Below are positions 16,573-24,103 of a stretch of 37,895 nt of DNA, one piece after another (within the stretch, counting starts at the first letter, position 1; the number at the start of each line of letters is the position of its first letter). The notes beneath the pieces were generated by a model. The model made no database searches. It was not told where the DNA came from and saw only the letters and a program-made list of their open reading frames with translations. This DNA comes from Pseudomonadales bacterium (GTDB lineage Bacteria; Pseudomonadota; Gammaproteobacteria; Pseudomonadales; JAHRWD01). Both the position numbers and the translations under genes were made by a program. Location: contig JAESUM010000013.1 of assembly GCA_016763075.1 (NCBI GenBank), forward strand, positions 1-37,895, written 5' to 3'.

Positions 16573-17664
16573 ATGAAAATCAAAGCCGTTGTAATGACTG
16601 CATTAAACGAAATTTCAGTCGAAGAAGTTGAGCTCGATCCACCTAAGGCCGGAGAAATCCGAGTCAAAATGGTCGCCACCGGCGTATGCCATTCAGATCT
16701 ATCTGTCGTGAACGGCACATTGCCTTTCCCTCCACCGGTTGTATTGGGCCACGAAGGCTCAGGTATTGTTGAAGAAATCGGCGACGGCGTCACCAATGTT
16801 AAAGTTGGCGATCATGTCATCACTACTTTTGTACCGATGTGTGGTGAATGCTTTAACTGCCTGCATCACGAGCCCTGGTTGTGCACCGTTTTACAGGATA
16901 AAGGAGGCAACCAGCTAGACGGTACTAGCCGTGTGAGCTGGAAAGGTAAGCCAATTACTGTGATGGCAGCGCTGGGTAATATGGCCGAGCAGATTGTCTG
17001 TCCTGCTATCAGTGTTGTTCCGATCAAAAAGCACTACAACCTCGAAGCGGCTGCTTTGGTCGGCTGTGGCGTAATGACCGGTGCAGGCGCAGCAATCAAT
17101 ACTGCAGCGGTTGAACCCGGTTCCAGCGTAGCTGTATTTGGTTGTGGCGGAGTTGGAATATCCGCCATTCAGGGCGCACGTATTTCCGGCGCTAACCCCA
17201 TTATTGCTGTCGATCTTAGCGATGAAAAACTGGCTGCAGCGAAGAATTTTGGTGCAACCCATACGGTTAACGCATCTACTGATCCTGTTGCTCAAATCAT
17301 GGAATTAACGGGTGGCATCGGTGTTGATTATGCCTTTGAAGTGATCGGCATACCGGCAGTGATGCAGCAAACCATCGACTCGGCCCGTCGTGGCGGAACC
17401 GCCATAATGGTAGGCGTCGGTAGCCCGATGGCGAACATTGAAATCAGCTCTGCAATGTTACCGCTGACGGGTAAATCAGTCATCGGGTGCCTGTACGGTA
17501 GCTGCAACGCCAAGGTTGATTTCCCACGTTTGATGGCGCTTTACGAAGAAGGCAAACTCGATCTCGACGGTATGCAAAGCCGTACCTATTCAATCGACGA
17601 AGCGCCACAGGCTTTTGAAGACTTGAAGAGCGGTAAAAATGTAAGGGGTGTGATTGTTTTTTAA
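16573..17664 (+). CDS. Zinc-dependent alcohol dehydrogenase
   Basis: A 363-residue medium-chain dehydrogenase that should oxidise an alcohol with NAD+ or NADP+. Catalytic zinc ligands are Cys39 (GVCHSD) and His60-Glu61 (LGHEG). The structural zinc site is intact with Cys90, Cys93, Cys96 and Cys104. The Rossmann motif GCGGVG lies near residue 190. The overall pattern resembles class III-type and aryl/aliphatic alcohol dehydrogenases. AAGAGGATG gives a ribosome site before the ATG at 16573. The substrate is unknown; the gene is followed by the palindromic element and then a soluble-sugar-dehydrogenase-like protein. Confidence 0.93.
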   Translation: MKIKAVVMTALNEISVEEVELDPPKAGEIRVKMVATGVCHSDLSVVNGTLPFPPPVVLGHEGSGIVEEIGDGVTNVKVGDHVITTFVPMCGECFNCLHHEPWLCTVLQDKGGNQLDGTSRVSWKGKPITVMAALGNMAEQIVCPAISVVPIKKHYNLEAAALVGCGVMTGAGAAINTAAVEPGSSVAVFGCGGVGISAIQGARISGANPIIAVDLSDEKLAAAKNFGATHTVNASTDPVAQIMELTGGIGVDYAFEVIGIPAVMQQTIDSARRGGTAIMVGVGSPMANIEISSAMLPLTGKSVIGCLYGSCNAKVDFPRLMALYEEGKLDLDGMQSRTYSIDEAPQAFEDLKSGKNVRGVIVF

Positions 17665-17669
17665 CAGGC

Positions 17670-17810
17670 TGAGGCCTATGCACGAGAGCCATTTTGCTCC
17701 CATGCTGCGTTGAAAATGTGCTCAAACGGTCACTTACAATTGTAAGGTCCCTCTCTGCGCGAATTTTCGCCTTGCCTGAAAGCAAAATCATCTCCCGTGC
17801 ATAGGCCTCA
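17670..17810. repeat. 141-bp imperfect palindromic element (MITE-like)
   Basis: The intergenic space is almost filled by one large inverted repeat. Its ends are a perfect 15-bp pair, TGAGGCCTATGCACG at 17670-17684 and its complement at 17796-17810. Inner arms pair as ATTTTGCT/AGCAAAAT, and the centre is the 14-bp palindrome CTTACAATTGTAAG at 17733-17746. The right end runs into the start codon of the next gene. It could be a miniature inverted-repeat element, a repetitive intergenic palindrome or a large cruciform/RNA hairpin. No clear target-site duplication and no second copy in this window were seen. Confidence 0.75.
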
Positions 17811-19315
17811 TGATGAAATATTTACGTAGATTCTTCTACTTTCTGATTGGATTGTTTGTACTGATAGCGCTGCTACTAGTATGGGCAACCCAGTTTGCCC
17901 CCGCTCGTTTTCGAGTCAACATACCCATTCAATCTATCCTTGGCGGAATCGATGCCAATGAACAGCAAGTCAAACAACGCCTTTCCGCCCCCGCAGGTTT
18001 TAGTATTTCTTTATACGCCAGCGGCGTAACCAACGCGCGTGTTTTACGCTTCAGCAACACAGGCGATTTACTGGTTTCAACACCGCGCACGGGGCAAATT
18101 ATTCTGCTCAAAAAAGACGCCAATGGCGATGGCCGGGCCGATGAATCCCGCGTGCTAATTGAGGGGCTAAACCGCCCCCACGGCATCGATTTTTATAAAG
18201 ACTGGCTTTATATAGCAGAATCTAATGGTTTTGGCCGAATCCGATTCGACCACCAAAATGGTAAAACCATCGGCGATTACCAGAGGCTGGTCACCGATAT
18301 TCCCGATGCCGGCAACCATTGGACACGCACACTGCGCATTGGCCCAAACCAAAAAATCTATGTAAGCGTTGGCTCTTCCTGCAACGTATGCAAAGAACCG
18401 GATACCCGACGCGCGACCATGCTGAGATATGAACTGGACGGCAGCGGCTTTGAAATATTTGCCAGCGGCCTTAGGAATTCAGTGGGGTTCGACTGGTCAC
18501 CGATCGACGGCAAGCTCTACGCAACCGACAACGCCCGCGACTTACTCGGCGATGATTTCCCACCCGATGAGCTGAACCAAGTTGAGCGTGGTAAATTTTA
18601 CGGCTGGCCCTACGCCCACGGGAACCGTGTGGCCGACCCTGAATTTGGGCCAAAAAATGCTGAAATCATTGCCAACTCCACCACACCGGCACACCATTTT
18701 CGTGCTCACAATGCACCATTAGGCATGGGCTTTTTAACCGATAAACGGCTGCCTTCGCAATATCAAAATATTGCATTAGTCGCCCTGCATGGTTCATGGA
18801 ACCGAACCACTAAAGACGGCTACAAAGTGGTTGCGCTTAGTTGGAGCAACCACGGACAAATAACAGAACAGCCTTTTGTCACCGGTTTCGAACAAGACGG
18901 CCATGTCGTTGGCCGACCTGCGGATGTACTCCAAGGCCCTGATTCAGCCATCTATATTTCCGATGATTTTGCCCATGCGGTTTATCGTGTTTCTTGGGGT
19001 GAACAACCGCGCAGCACTGGTTTAACTCAAACCAAAACGCATGCTAAAACCATCACGCCTGAGCTAAGTCTCAACAATGAAGACACTCTTGCAGATTACC
19101 GCGCTGGCCAAAATTTGTACCAACAGCACCGCTGCGCACGGTGTCATGAAAGCGCTGAGCAGCCAACGGCCATTGCGTTAAAACAGCTATCGGCTCGCTA
19201 TGATTTGGCATCGATGGAGCAAATGTTACAAACACCAACCCCGCCAATGCCGACGTTTTCGCTATCTTCTGATCAACGGCGGCAACTGACTACCTTTCTA
19301 TTGTTAGAATATTGA
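17810..19315 (+). CDS. Sorbosone/glucose-dehydrogenase-like protein with C-terminal cytochrome c domain
   Basis: A 501-residue membrane-anchored oxidoreductase. The N-terminal hydrophobic segment (about residues 9-27) is uncleaved-signal-like. A six-bladed propeller of the PQQ-dependent soluble glucose/L-sorbosone dehydrogenase family follows. Markers are NRPHGIDFY, a conserved cysteine pair (SSCNVCK), GLRNSVGFDWSPIDG and VALHGSWNRTTKDGYK. Near residue 440 the C-terminal domain has a heme-c site, CARCH, and a later PPMPTF that could supply the axial Met. Periplasmic oxidation of a sugar or aldehyde with electron transfer to the fused heme is likely; PQQ use is inferred from the family. The start may be the ATG at 17810 or the adjacent one at 17813. 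The first lies at the end of the palindromic element. Confidence 0.88.
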   Translation: MMKYLRRFFYFLIGLFVLIALLLVWATQFAPARFRVNIPIQSILGGIDANEQQVKQRLSAPAGFSISLYASGVTNARVLRFSNTGDLLVSTPRTGQIILLKKDANGDGRADESRVLIEGLNRPHGIDFYKDWLYIAESNGFGRIRFDHQNGKTIGDYQRLVTDIPDAGNHWTRTLRIGPNQKIYVSVGSSCNVCKEPDTRRATMLRYELDGSGFEIFASGLRNSVGFDWSPIDGKLYATDNARDLLGDDFPPDELNQVERGKFYGWPYAHGNRVADPEFGPKNAEIIANSTTPAHHFRAHNAPLGMGFLTDKRLPSQYQNIALVALHGSWNRTTKDGYKVVALSWSNHGQITEQPFVTGFEQDGHVVGRPADVLQGPDSAIYISDDFAHAVYRVSWGEQPRSTGLTQTKTHAKTITPELSLNNEDTLADYRAGQNLYQQHRCARCHESAEQPTAIALKQLSARYDLASMEQMLQTPTPPMPTFSLSSDQRRQLTTFLLLEY

Positions 19316-19363
19316 CCGTGCGCGTTATACGCTGCCTAAATCAAACCCATTAAGGAATAAAAA

Positions 19364-19705
19364 ATGAGCTGTATTTTTTGCAAAATTGTTGCTGGAGAAA
19401 TTCCAGCAGAGATCATTTATCAGGATGATGACGTGATGTGCTTTAAAGATGTGGCACCACAAGCACCCACTCACTTGTTGGTGATTCCTAAAAAGCATAT
19501 TGGCAGCATCGCTGAACTAAAAGACAGCGATACCAATTTGGCAGGAAAAATATTGGTGACAGCCACTGCGATGGCCAAAGATCAAGGTATTTCAGAAAGC
19601 GGGTATCGAGTGGCGATGAACTGCGGCGACGAAGGTGGCCAAACCGTTGGGCACATTCATATGCATGTGTTGGGCGGCCGTCAGATGGGTTGGCCACCGG
19701 GGTAG
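19364..19705 (+). CDS. hinT: HIT-family nucleotide-binding protein (HinT)
   Basis: A 113-residue purine nucleoside phosphoramidase of the histidine-triad family. The triad HIHMHV lies at residues 97-102 (His97, His99, His101). The N-terminal CIFCKIVAGEIP and the middle VAPQAPTHLLVIPKKH segment are typical of bacterial HinT. Length is the family norm. AAGGAA before the ATG at 19364 is a good ribosome site. It lies about 50 bases after the propeller protein and converges on the PAS-GGDEF gene with only 24 bases between. Confidence 0.95.
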   Translation: MSCIFCKIVAGEIPAEIIYQDDDVMCFKDVAPQAPTHLLVIPKKHIGSIAELKDSDTNLAGKILVTATAMAKDQGISESGYRVAMNCGDEGGQTVGHIHMHVLGGRQMGWPPG

Positions 19706-19729
19706 CAACTAAGGCTCAACAGCCGTTAA

Positions 19730-20698
19730 TTAGTCAACCGGCTCAATAAACTGTTTTACGCAATTCCTGCCGCTACTTTTGGCCAGGTAAAGGGATTGGT
19801 CCGACTGCTCAAGCCACCGGTGGGCAGTTGGTGTATCTCGGTTCAGTTCTGAAACGCCTAAACTAATGGTGTATTTGATTTCGACGTCGTCATATTTGAC
19901 CGTCAGTGCTTCGATTCTTGAGCGCATACGCTCGGCAAAAATAAGCGCATTGTTAACCGGCGTATCAATGAGGATAGCGACAAACTCTTCGCCGCCATAG
20001 CTGCCACAAATATCGGTAGTGCGCGCGGTTTCCATCAGTACTCTGGCGGTCTCACGAATCACTTCATCACCGGCTTGGTGACCATAGGTATCGTTCACTT
20101 TTTTGAAATGATCGATATCAAAGATCACTAACGATGCGACGCGGTCGGTTCGGCAAAAACGCTGAAACTCCTCGTTTAAACGTTCTTCCCAGTGAGCACG
20201 GTTAAATAACTGTGTCAGCCCGTCGGTTCGGCTAATGTTCGTTAGCTGATGATTAACGCTTTCGAGTGCCTGTTTATTGGTCACTGTTTCGGTCAAATCA
20301 TAGATAATAATCGCGATATGGCTGGTCTCACCGCTTGTCCCTGAAATAGGGATAAAAGAAGCGTTTTGGTACATGAAATCGGTCGTACCGGTGATTGGCC
20401 GGTAACTTCTAAACCGAAATACAAAGGGCCGTTGTTCGCAGCTTGAATAGGCTTTATGGCCCAACAAGAACACCGAATCAATGGTGCGGCGCATCCATTC
20501 TAAATCTTGTTCAGGAAATAACTCATAGATCGTGCGGTCAATCACCGTGCCCGGCGACATCCCACTGTGGCTGGCCATAAAGCCATTCCACACCTGTATG
20601 TTTCGGTTACGGTCTATCCCAACCACGCCGACATCAATGCTCTGCAGCGTGTCGAGCAACCAGTGTAACTCTGCAAAATCAGTCTTGTTCTGAATCAC
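19730..20698 (-). CDS. PAS-GGDEF diguanylate cyclase
   Basis: A 322-residue cytoplasmic sensor enzyme making the second messenger c-di-GMP. An N-terminal PAS domain occupies about residues 12-140, then a short linker, then a GGDEF domain from about 155. The active-site motif is GGEEF (235-239), and an inhibitory RxxD I-site (RTTD, 226-229) lies exactly five residues before it, so it should be an active, product-inhibited cyclase. The start is a GTG at 20698, seven bases after the stop of the upstream receiver-CheC gene, implying one transcript. The PAS ligand is unknown. No membrane segment is seen. Confidence 0.93.
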   Translation of the reverse strand: MIQNKTDFAELHWLLDTLQSIDVGVVGIDRNRNIQVWNGFMASHSGMSPGTVIDRTIYELFPEQDLEWMRRTIDSVFLLGHKAYSSCEQRPFVFRFRSYRPITGTTDFMYQNASFIPISGTSGETSHIAIIIYDLTETVTNKQALESVNHQLTNISRTDGLTQLFNRAHWEERLNEEFQRFCRTDRVASLVIFDIDHFKKVNDTYGHQAGDEVIRETARVLMETARTTDICGSYGGEEFVAILIDTPVNNALIFAERMRSRIEALTVKYDDVEIKYTISLGVSELNRDTPTAHRWLEQSDQSLYLAKSSGRNCVKQFIEPVD

Positions 20699-20704
20699 TC
20701 TACT

Positions 20705-21691
20705 CTATTCCGTCAGAAGGGAAGCAAAATCACTAAGGCTCTCAATTGAGTCTTTTGTGAATAACAGCATTAAACTACAGTTAACATCGTGGTCTTCAAC
20801 GGTATAGCTCATTTCCATAATGAGGATTTGGTTTTCATTTCCGTTGGAATTCCCTTCGGCATTACCACCGCCAATCCGAGTCCCCACAACAACGGGGTGA
20901 CCTAAACTAAAATGAATATCGAACTGATTAGCAATGCCGTTTAAACACGGCCCAATCAGAATGCCGGCAACACCCAACAACATATCAAGGTGGGAAGATT
21001 CACCCAGCCCCTGTTGTCCGGATATTTTAGTGAGGTCTTCGTAGCTTGAATCTTTAAGTACCAGCAGTGCTTCACCAGCAATACCTTTTCCAATAAACCC
21101 TTGAGACACCACCGAAATACTGTCGTGTTCATCCATTTGGGTAATGCGTTTTTCAATTTCTCTTTGCGTTGCCATCGATATTTTAGGGATAGGCGCGTGC
21201 ACAAACACCCCCAGCATTTTGGCTAAAAGTTCAGCCGCTTGGCCCATCGCAACGTTTGCAATTTCTTGGTAACTATCCCAAACCGAGACTTCCATATCGA
21301 TCTGTCGGTTGCCCACCGAAGCTTGATCGTGAATCCCGTATTTTTTTAGAATATCTGATATTTTTTCTGGGCTTGCGGGCTTCTTAATAAAGTCCATTGC
21401 GCCAAAGGCAATCACCCTTTCATAGGCTTCGGGTTGTACATCACCGGAGACCACAATAATCATGGTCGATAAATCCATTTCGCGGACAATTTGCAGCACT
21501 TCGTAGCCATCCATTACCGGCATATTAAGGTCAAGAAAAAGCACGTCGGCTTTGCCTTCTTTGATGGCCTCAATACATTCTTCGCCGTTGGCGCTGTAGC
21601 TGATTTCTATGTCCCAATTTTCCGGTAGTGCACGAGCCATTTGCTTTCGCGCAAAACCGGAGTCATCGCATATTAGTACGGGTATGGTCAT
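20705..21691 (-). CDS. Response regulator with C-terminal CheC-like phosphatase domain
   Basis: A 328-residue two-domain protein. The receiver domain (1-120) has a complete phosphorylation site: Asp9-Asp10, phospho-acceptor Asp54 (FLDLNMP), Ser82 and Lys104. The C-terminal part (about 135-328) resembles CheC/CheX phosphatases of phospho-CheY. The first half has the active-site helix QEIANVAMGQAAELL with Glu143 and Asn146, while the second pseudo-repeat (LGVAGILIGPCLNGIANQF) has lost both residues. Phosphorylation of the receiver may therefore control dephosphorylation of another regulator. It sits between a pseudo-receiver protein and a diguanylate cyclase on the same strand, suggesting phosphorelay control of c-di-GMP. 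The start is an ATG at 21691. Confidence 0.88.
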   Translation of the reverse strand: MTIPVLICDDSGFARKQMARALPENWDIEISYSANGEECIEAIKEGKADVLFLDLNMPVMDGYEVLQIVREMDLSTMIIVVSGDVQPEAYERVIAFGAMDFIKKPASPEKISDILKKYGIHDQASVGNRQIDMEVSVWDSYQEIANVAMGQAAELLAKMLGVFVHAPIPKISMATQREIEKRITQMDEHDSISVVSQGFIGKGIAGEALLVLKDSSYEDLTKISGQQGLGESSHLDMLLGVAGILIGPCLNGIANQFDIHFSLGHPVVVGTRIGGGNAEGNSNGNENQILIMEMSYTVEDHDVNCSLMLLFTKDSIESLSDFASLLTE

Positions 21692-21782
21692 TTGTTATAC
21701 ATTTTTGACCTGGCAATTAGAGTTCGAAGAATAGGGCTTGAGTATAGCAGTTGATTTAAGCCGCGATAAAATTCACCGTCCA

Positions 21783-22967
21783 TCAGGTTGTCGAGCGAAG
21801 GGCGCTCAAAATTTCATCGAATTCTGCGTTAAAACTCGCACTATCTTTGTGTGATAGCAGGGTAGTAACACTGTCCATCACCGACCTAAAGTCAGCATCT
21901 ATTCGTAACCCTTGGTTAAAGGTTTTGCTGGTGTCCAATAAGCAGGCATTCGCAATTCCTTCCATTGTTTTTTCTTGCTCTAGCGTCAACGATAAATAGG
22001 TAAGCGCCTCATCGGTTTTTGTCGACATATCTTCCACGCAATCACAGATCGTTCGCATAATATCTTGGTACGAGTGGTCGACATTTTGCATGGTTTCGTT
22101 CATGCGTTCAGTGAGCAACGTAAGTAGCTGTTTTTCCCGCTCAAGCGTTCGCTGGTTATCAAGCGCAATGACCCTTGTATTTAAACCCTGCACCAGAGCA
22201 AACGTATTATCTTTGACCGTTCCGTAACGAGCTTCATCGTCGAGCGGCATATTTTTGATAAGAACCGATACGTTTTCGTAGTTACAAATTGTCCGGCTTC
22301 CGAAGTCAAAATATCGCCCCGAATCTTTTAATTCAGTAAGCAATTTGCTTTCAAGCTGGCGCGCCATTCCGTTAGCTTCCATATTTTTGGTGCCAAATTG
22401 ACTGCGAATTTGGACGCTGCAGTTTAATGAATAATGTTTCGCTGCCTGAAAAAATTGCTGGCCTAACGCATCTATATTTTTAGATGTGCCAGAGGCCAGT
22501 AAAAATTGCACCGTAATACCAAGATCGCTGGTATCCGACATTGCCTGAAACGCCATTTGGTTGGCAGTTTGCAAATTGTTTCGTAGCTGGCCATCGGCAA
22601 TTTTATGAAAAATTTCTTTGTTAATACGCGAGATCAGAACGTCATCGCCGTATTCAAGACTGACCCATTCAGTGCAGCCACTTTGGTAAGCATTCAGGCG
22701 TTGCTCTGTGGTCGCCGTCGTTTGGCTAAGGATAACAACCGGGATATGCTCGCACCCCTCATGCTCCTTAAGCGACTTACAAAGCTCTATGCATTCCTGC
22801 TCGTTGCCTTTCATATAAAGCAAAAAAGCATCCGCACTTGCGATGCCACTGACTTCACTCAGTGGTGTCTCCAAGTCTGCAATACTGCATTCAAACTGTC
22901 CTCCCAACCGACCTTCGATTGTCTGTACGTTTAACTCTTCCTTCGAAAAAAGATGTAGCCGGTACAT
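21783..22967 (-). CDS. Degenerate receiver-domain signalling protein, first gene of cluster
   Basis: A 394-residue cytoplasmic protein of uncertain function. Residues 1-120 have the length and strand/helix rhythm of a receiver domain, including IPVVILSQTTATTEQRLNAY, but the acidic pair, the phospho-Asp and the Lys are missing. It is therefore a pseudo-receiver. The middle part (about 140-280) contains a probable small ligand or GAF-like fold, and residues 270-345 are strongly helical and probably coiled coil. It lies 91 bases upstream of the receiver-CheC gene on the same strand. A scaffold or sensor role for the cluster is an inference. The ATG at 22967 is preceded by a structured 250-base region. 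Confidence 0.75.
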   Translation of the reverse strand: MYRLHLFSKEELNVQTIEGRLGGQFECSIADLETPLSEVSGIASADAFLLYMKGNEQECIELCKSLKEHEGCEHIPVVILSQTTATTEQRLNAYQSGCTEWVSLEYGDDVLISRINKEIFHKIADGQLRNNLQTANQMAFQAMSDTSDLGITVQFLLASGTSKNIDALGQQFFQAAKHYSLNCSVQIRSQFGTKNMEANGMARQLESKLLTELKDSGRYFDFGSRTICNYENVSVLIKNMPLDDEARYGTVKDNTFALVQGLNTRVIALDNQRTLEREKQLLTLLTERMNETMQNVDHSYQDIMRTICDCVEDMSTKTDEALTYLSLTLEQEKTMEGIANACLLDTSKTFNQGLRIDADFRSVMDSVTTLLSHKDSASFNAEFDEILSALRSTT

Positions 22968-23047
22968 ATTTAATATTCTCCAACCATGAAGGTGTATCGA
23001 ATCTCAAGTCAAACTAGTCGCGTCGATTACTTTTGTATTCGTTGCAC

Positions 23048-23086
23048 TTGCATAAACACCCCCGCAGCGGGTGTCATTTCATGCAA
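23048..23086. other. Two-part inverted repeat upstream of signalling cluster
   Basis: TTGCAT/ATGCAA encloses ACACCC/GGGTGT around a seven-base loop, in the divergent-free space between the signalling cluster start (22967) and the mutM stop (23215). There is no T run, so it is not a classical terminator on either strand. The 10-bp direct repeat CAAACTAGTC flanks it at 23010 and 23108. It may be an operator or a leader hairpin. Confidence 0.45.
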
Positions 23087-23214
23087 AATAACAAGCGCAT
23101 ATAGCGACAAACTAGTCCATGGATTATTAAGCATAGATCAAACCATTGAAAAGTGCGAAGCCTCCGAATAATATCTATAAGACATTGATATTAATGATTA
23201 TTATACCCAGTCAT

Positions 23215-24030
23215 TTAACTTTGACAACGTTCACAGAACACAGTTTGTCGCTGACCAATTCGCGCTTCCGCTAGGTTGCGTTGGCATCGGTGGCACGGCT
23301 CACCACTGCGACCATAAACCTGCAACGATTGCTGGAAATACCCTGGTTTACCTTCGTTGCCTAAAAAATCCCTAATACTAGAGCCGCCTTGCTCGATGGC
23401 TTTTTCTAGCGTATTGGTGATTGCAGCCACTAACTTTTGGTAGCGCTTAAGGCTCACCGAACCCGCCTTACGGCTCGGTAAAATGCCGGCAATATGCAGC
23501 GCTTCGTTGGCGTAAATATTCCCAACACCCACCACAACGGCTTGGTCCATAATAAAATTCTTAATCGGCACTGCACGTTTGCGTGAGCGTTCAAAGAGAT
23601 GCTGAGCATTAAACTCTGCCGACAACGGCTCTGGGCCTAGTTTGGCTAACAAAGGGTGTTGCTCAAAAGCGCCCTCTATCCACAGTACAGCGCCAAAACG
23701 TCGAGGATCAGTAAAACGCAAACAGCTGCCGCCTTCGAAGTCGATATCAACATGGTCATGTTTTTGCGCCGTTGTAGCCTCTTGCAACACCCTAAGGTTT
23801 CCAGACATTCCCAAATGAATCAGCAAATGACCGGTATCGAATTCCAACAATAAATATTTACCACGGCGATGAACCTGCTTAAGGCGCTGTCCTTTCGCAA
23901 TTTCAGCCAACCCTTCCGTGATCGGCCAACGCAGTTTTGGTTGGCGTATGGTCACGCGATCGACAGCGCAACCAACGATGTGCGGCTCAATACCGCGACG
24001 GGTAGTTTCAACTTCAGGTAGCTCAGGCAT
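23215..24030 (-). CDS. mutM: Formamidopyrimidine-DNA glycosylase (Fpg)
   Basis: Base-excision repair enzyme that removes 8-oxoguanine and formamidopyrimidines and cuts the abasic site. The 271-residue protein starts MPELPEVETTRRGIEP, giving the catalytic Pro2 and Glu3 after Met removal. The conserved lysine region (HRRGKYLLLEF) follows, and the C-terminus has the zinc finger with Cys pairs CHRC and CERC. The length is the family norm. The ATG at 24030 is divergent from the hydantoinase-like gene, with 73 bases between them. Confidence 0.97.
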   Translation of the reverse strand: MPELPEVETTRRGIEPHIVGCAVDRVTIRQPKLRWPITEGLAEIAKGQRLKQVHRRGKYLLLEFDTGHLLIHLGMSGNLRVLQEATTAQKHDHVDIDFEGGSCLRFTDPRRFGAVLWIEGAFEQHPLLAKLGPEPLSAEFNAQHLFERSRKRAVPIKNFIMDQAVVVGVGNIYANEALHIAGILPSRKAGSVSLKRYQKLVAAITNTLEKAIEQGGSSIRDFLGNEGKPGYFQQSLQVYGRSGEPCHRCQRNLAEARIGQRQTVFCERCQS

Positions 24031-24103
24031 TTACGCTGCACTCGGTAGAAAATATGAGACACTACACTAAAATAAGCATCTTTTATCAGGGCGACCAACC
24101 AGC

